From positions 1 through 24,738 of the forward strand of contig VBEU01000164.1 in NCBI GenBank assembly GCA_005883775.1: DNA of 24,738 bases, read 5' to 3'. Source of the DNA: Chloroflexota bacterium. Lineage in GTDB: Bacteria; Chloroflexota; Limnocylindria; P2-11E. Below the pieces are notes generated by a model. It was not told the DNA's origin. It saw only the letters and a list, made by a program, of their open reading frames with translations, and did no database searches. This document shows positions 23,394 to 24,738 of the stretch, in pieces (position 1 is the stretch's first letter; each line of letters starts with the position of its first letter). A program made the position numbers and the translations under genes.

Positions 23394-23936
23394 GTGTTCG
23401 GCCCCGTTCTCAAGGGGAAGCAGATCACTCTGCGGCCGCCTGATGAGACCGATGCCGCGCGGTTCGTCGCGTGGTTCGCAGACCTCGAAGTGACGCGCTA
23501 TCTCGCGGAGCGTTTTCCTCTGTCGCTACCGCAGGAGGAGGACTTCATCAAGCGCATCGGTGAATCGAAGAACGATGTGTGGTGGGTCATCGAGGCTGAG
23601 GGGAAAGCGATCGGCGCGACCGGGATCCACGGCATCAACTGGATCAACGCGCACGCTACGACCGGCACGGTCATCGGCGACAAGAGTTGCTGGCGAAAAG
23701 GCTACGGGTCCGAGTCGATGGCCCTCCGTACCGAGTACGCGTTCCGGCATCTCAACCTGCACAAGCTGAAGAGCGGCGCGATCATGGACAACGAGCCGAG
23801 CAAGCGCGCACTGCAGAAGGCCGGATATCGACAGGTCGGTATCGAGCGCGAGGAATCATGGCGAGACGGCCGCTGGCGCGACCACTGGCTGTGCGAGGTC
23901 CTGCGCGATGATTGGGAGCGCGAGCACCCACGCTGA
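23394..23936 (+). CDS. GNAT-family N-acetyltransferase, RimJ/RimL-like
   Basis: A 180-residue acetyltransferase. The N-terminal VLKGKQITLRPPDETDAARF matches the RimJ/RimL (Acetyltransf_3) group. The acetyl-CoA loop is R101-KGYG-105 within IGDKSCWRKGYGSESM, and the later NEPSKRALQKAGYRQVG (133-149) is the standard motif B region. The group acetylates protein N-termini (ribosomal proteins) or small amines and antibiotics; the substrate is unknown. It is a complete single-domain protein of normal length. GTG 23394 is likely the first codon of a leaderless mRNA because an in-frame TAG lies 12 bases upstream. Confidence 0.88.
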   Translation: MFGPVLKGKQITLRPPDETDAARFVAWFADLEVTRYLAERFPLSLPQEEDFIKRIGESKNDVWWVIEAEGKAIGATGIHGINWINAHATTGTVIGDKSCWRKGYGSESMALRTEYAFRHLNLHKLKSGAIMDNEPSKRALQKAGYRQVGIEREESWRDGRWRDHWLCEVLRDDWEREHPR

Positions 23937-24135
23937 TCGGCAAACCGGCCAGGAGCTCGTCTGGGCATGCGCCTGCCACGGGCGCCTATCTGTAGACCTG
24001 TCGCCTTTTGACCTCGCCGGGGCTCGACTACATCGGTTGACTCCCGATGAGTTGCCCAAGACAGGTCGGCGTCGGACGAACTTGTCAGAAAGCAGCGAGA
24101 GGGGTCGCTTCAAGTCTGGACAATTCAGTTCTCTT

Positions 24136-24169
24136 GTTCACGGCTTGCGACTAGTTCACGGCTTGCGAC
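24136..24169. repeat. 16-bp direct repeat, two copies, period 18
   Basis: GTTCACGGCTTGCGAC occurs at 24136-24151 and again at 24154-24169, separated by two bases. It lies in the 257-bp gap (23937-24193) between the convergent GNAT and lipoprotein genes; nothing else was found there. It could be a protein-binding site or a simple slippage duplication. Confidence 0.85.
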
Positions 24170-24193
24170 GCGTCAAAGCCACTTTGCCCGCGC

Positions 24194-24652
24194 CTAGGTC
24201 CGAGGCAGAACGTTGATCCAGACGTCTCCGGCTATCTTCCCTCCTGCACGTTCCGAGTGGAGGCGCCAACACCCGGCCGTCGGGAAGGTCACGCGAACCG
24301 CCCATCCATCCGTGCCTGTGGGCTCAATCGCGCTCGGATCGACGCGAGGTAACCGACCCCATGCACCTACGGGACCATTCGGCGCCTCCGCATAGACGTT
24401 AAACGCCGCGTTGCCGGTCATGCGGTATTGGAATGTTGTCTCGAGATCCGCGCGTATCTCTTGCGGCGCCCCGACGCGGATCGTGGTCGTATCGCCGGTC
24501 GATCCAACCAAGGCGCCGTCCGTATCGCGCCCTGACGTCGCAGATCCACAGAGAGGGACCATCGGTATGCCCGTCGCCTGTGTGGCCGAACTTCTAGACC
24601 CGGCGCATGCACTCACGAGAGCAGCGGCCAGAATCGCATAGGCCAGCCTCAT
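24194..24652 (-). CDS. Hypothetical lipoprotein
   Basis: A 152-residue exported lipoprotein. The signal peptide has a lipobox LVSAC (Cys16), followed by a Ser/Ala/Thr linker. The C-terminal part has a beta-sandwich look, ending GWAVRVTFPTAGCWRLHSER then a strand DVWINVLP. The FPTAGCW(R/E) motif recurs in many small lipoproteins of Firmicutes and Chloroflexota, where it is a structural core with a conserved cysteine; function is unknown. A second cysteine (PLCGS, about 35) could pair with it. ATG 24652 is the only sensible start. The 86 bp to the window edge show no convincing feature. Confidence 0.75.
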   Translation of the reverse strand: MRLAYAILAAALVSACAGSRSSATQATGIPMVPLCGSATSGRDTDGALVGSTGDTTTIRVGAPQEIRADLETTFQYRMTGNAAFNVYAEAPNGPVGAWGRLPRVDPSAIEPTGTDGWAVRVTFPTAGCWRLHSERAGGKIAGDVWINVLPRT

Positions 24653-24738
24653 GTAGCCAGTACAACAGGACCGGAAACGTCGTTCCCTTCAAGGACCCGG
24701 CGAACTGGCTCGGCCGCTAACCGGGCGGGCGTACAACT

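Noticed and set aside
23937..24193. Short plus- and minus-strand frames between the GNAT and lipoprotein genes
   Set aside because: No start signals, no domains, and composition unlike coding sequence.
24601..24720. Plus-strand tail ending NVVPFKDPANWLGR and TAA
   Set aside because: The ending looks protein-like, but upstream the frame runs antisense through the lipoprotein gene with no domain; too short to support.
1..24738. CRISPR array, IS element or phage genes
   Set aside because: No spaced direct repeats, transposase or integrase motifs were seen anywhere in the window.

Overview
The window is a GC-rich (roughly two-thirds G+C), gene-dense bacterial chromosome segment with short intergenic gaps. 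GTG starts are frequent and many genes are joined by 4-base GTGA/ATGA stop-start overlaps. The tRNA genes do not encode CCA, and several genes have a TANNNT box 6-8 bases before the start codon, which suggests leaderless transcripts. No rRNA or phylogenetic marker is present. The mix of inositol catabolism, a Bat-like MoxR locus, a LIV transporter and the style of the lipoproteins would fit a soil or freshwater Chloroflexota-type or other deep-branching high-GC lineage. That placement is an inference and is weak.

Layout. Positions 1-617 hold the 3' part of an ABC-type (NMT1/SsuA-like) substrate-binding protein. It is followed by a convergent 293-bp gap containing a GC-rich, strongly structured element (646-779) of unknown nature. 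Positions 911-7781 form a myo-inositol catabolism divergon. Leftward it carries iolG plus a coupled metallo-beta-lactamase-fold hydrolase. Rightward it carries iolE, iolC, iolD, iolB and a HAD phosphatase. The two arms start 37 bp apart. No aldolase (IolJ) or semialdehyde dehydrogenase (IolA) is in view.

Positions 7798-8931 hold two tRNA-Arg genes (anticodons ACG and UCG) in inverted orientation, bracketing one gene for a tandemly duplicated HNH/zinc-finger protein whose reading frame ends inside the far tRNA on its antisense strand. A small SAM methyltransferase follows (8946-9494, minus).

Positions 9704-15335 are a Bat-type operon: MoxR AAA+ ATPase, DUF58 protein, a membrane-anchored BatD/DUF4381-like protein, BatA-like VWA protein, and a BatB-BatC fusion (VWA plus TPR) that keeps an internal lipobox. 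By family knowledge these act together at the cell envelope, with MoxR as the chaperone ATPase and the VWA proteins as metal-dependent adhesion scaffolds.

Positions 15426-17154 hold a double PRC-barrel protein, a DUF2007 membrane protein and a TSUP-family permease. A frameshifted kelch-repeat lipoprotein (17169-18076) lies divergently 14 bp from the permease. Positions 18111-22485 are a complete branched-chain amino acid type ABC transporter (livK-H-M-G-F). The last 2.2 kb is looser: a small membrane protein, a decayed second copy of the livF 3' end, a GNAT acetyltransferase, a 16-bp tandem repeat and a lipoprotein.

The best candidates for something undescribed are the structured element at 646-779, the tRNA-Arg/duplicated-HNH arrangement, and the VWA-TPR fusion with an embedded lipoprotein signal.
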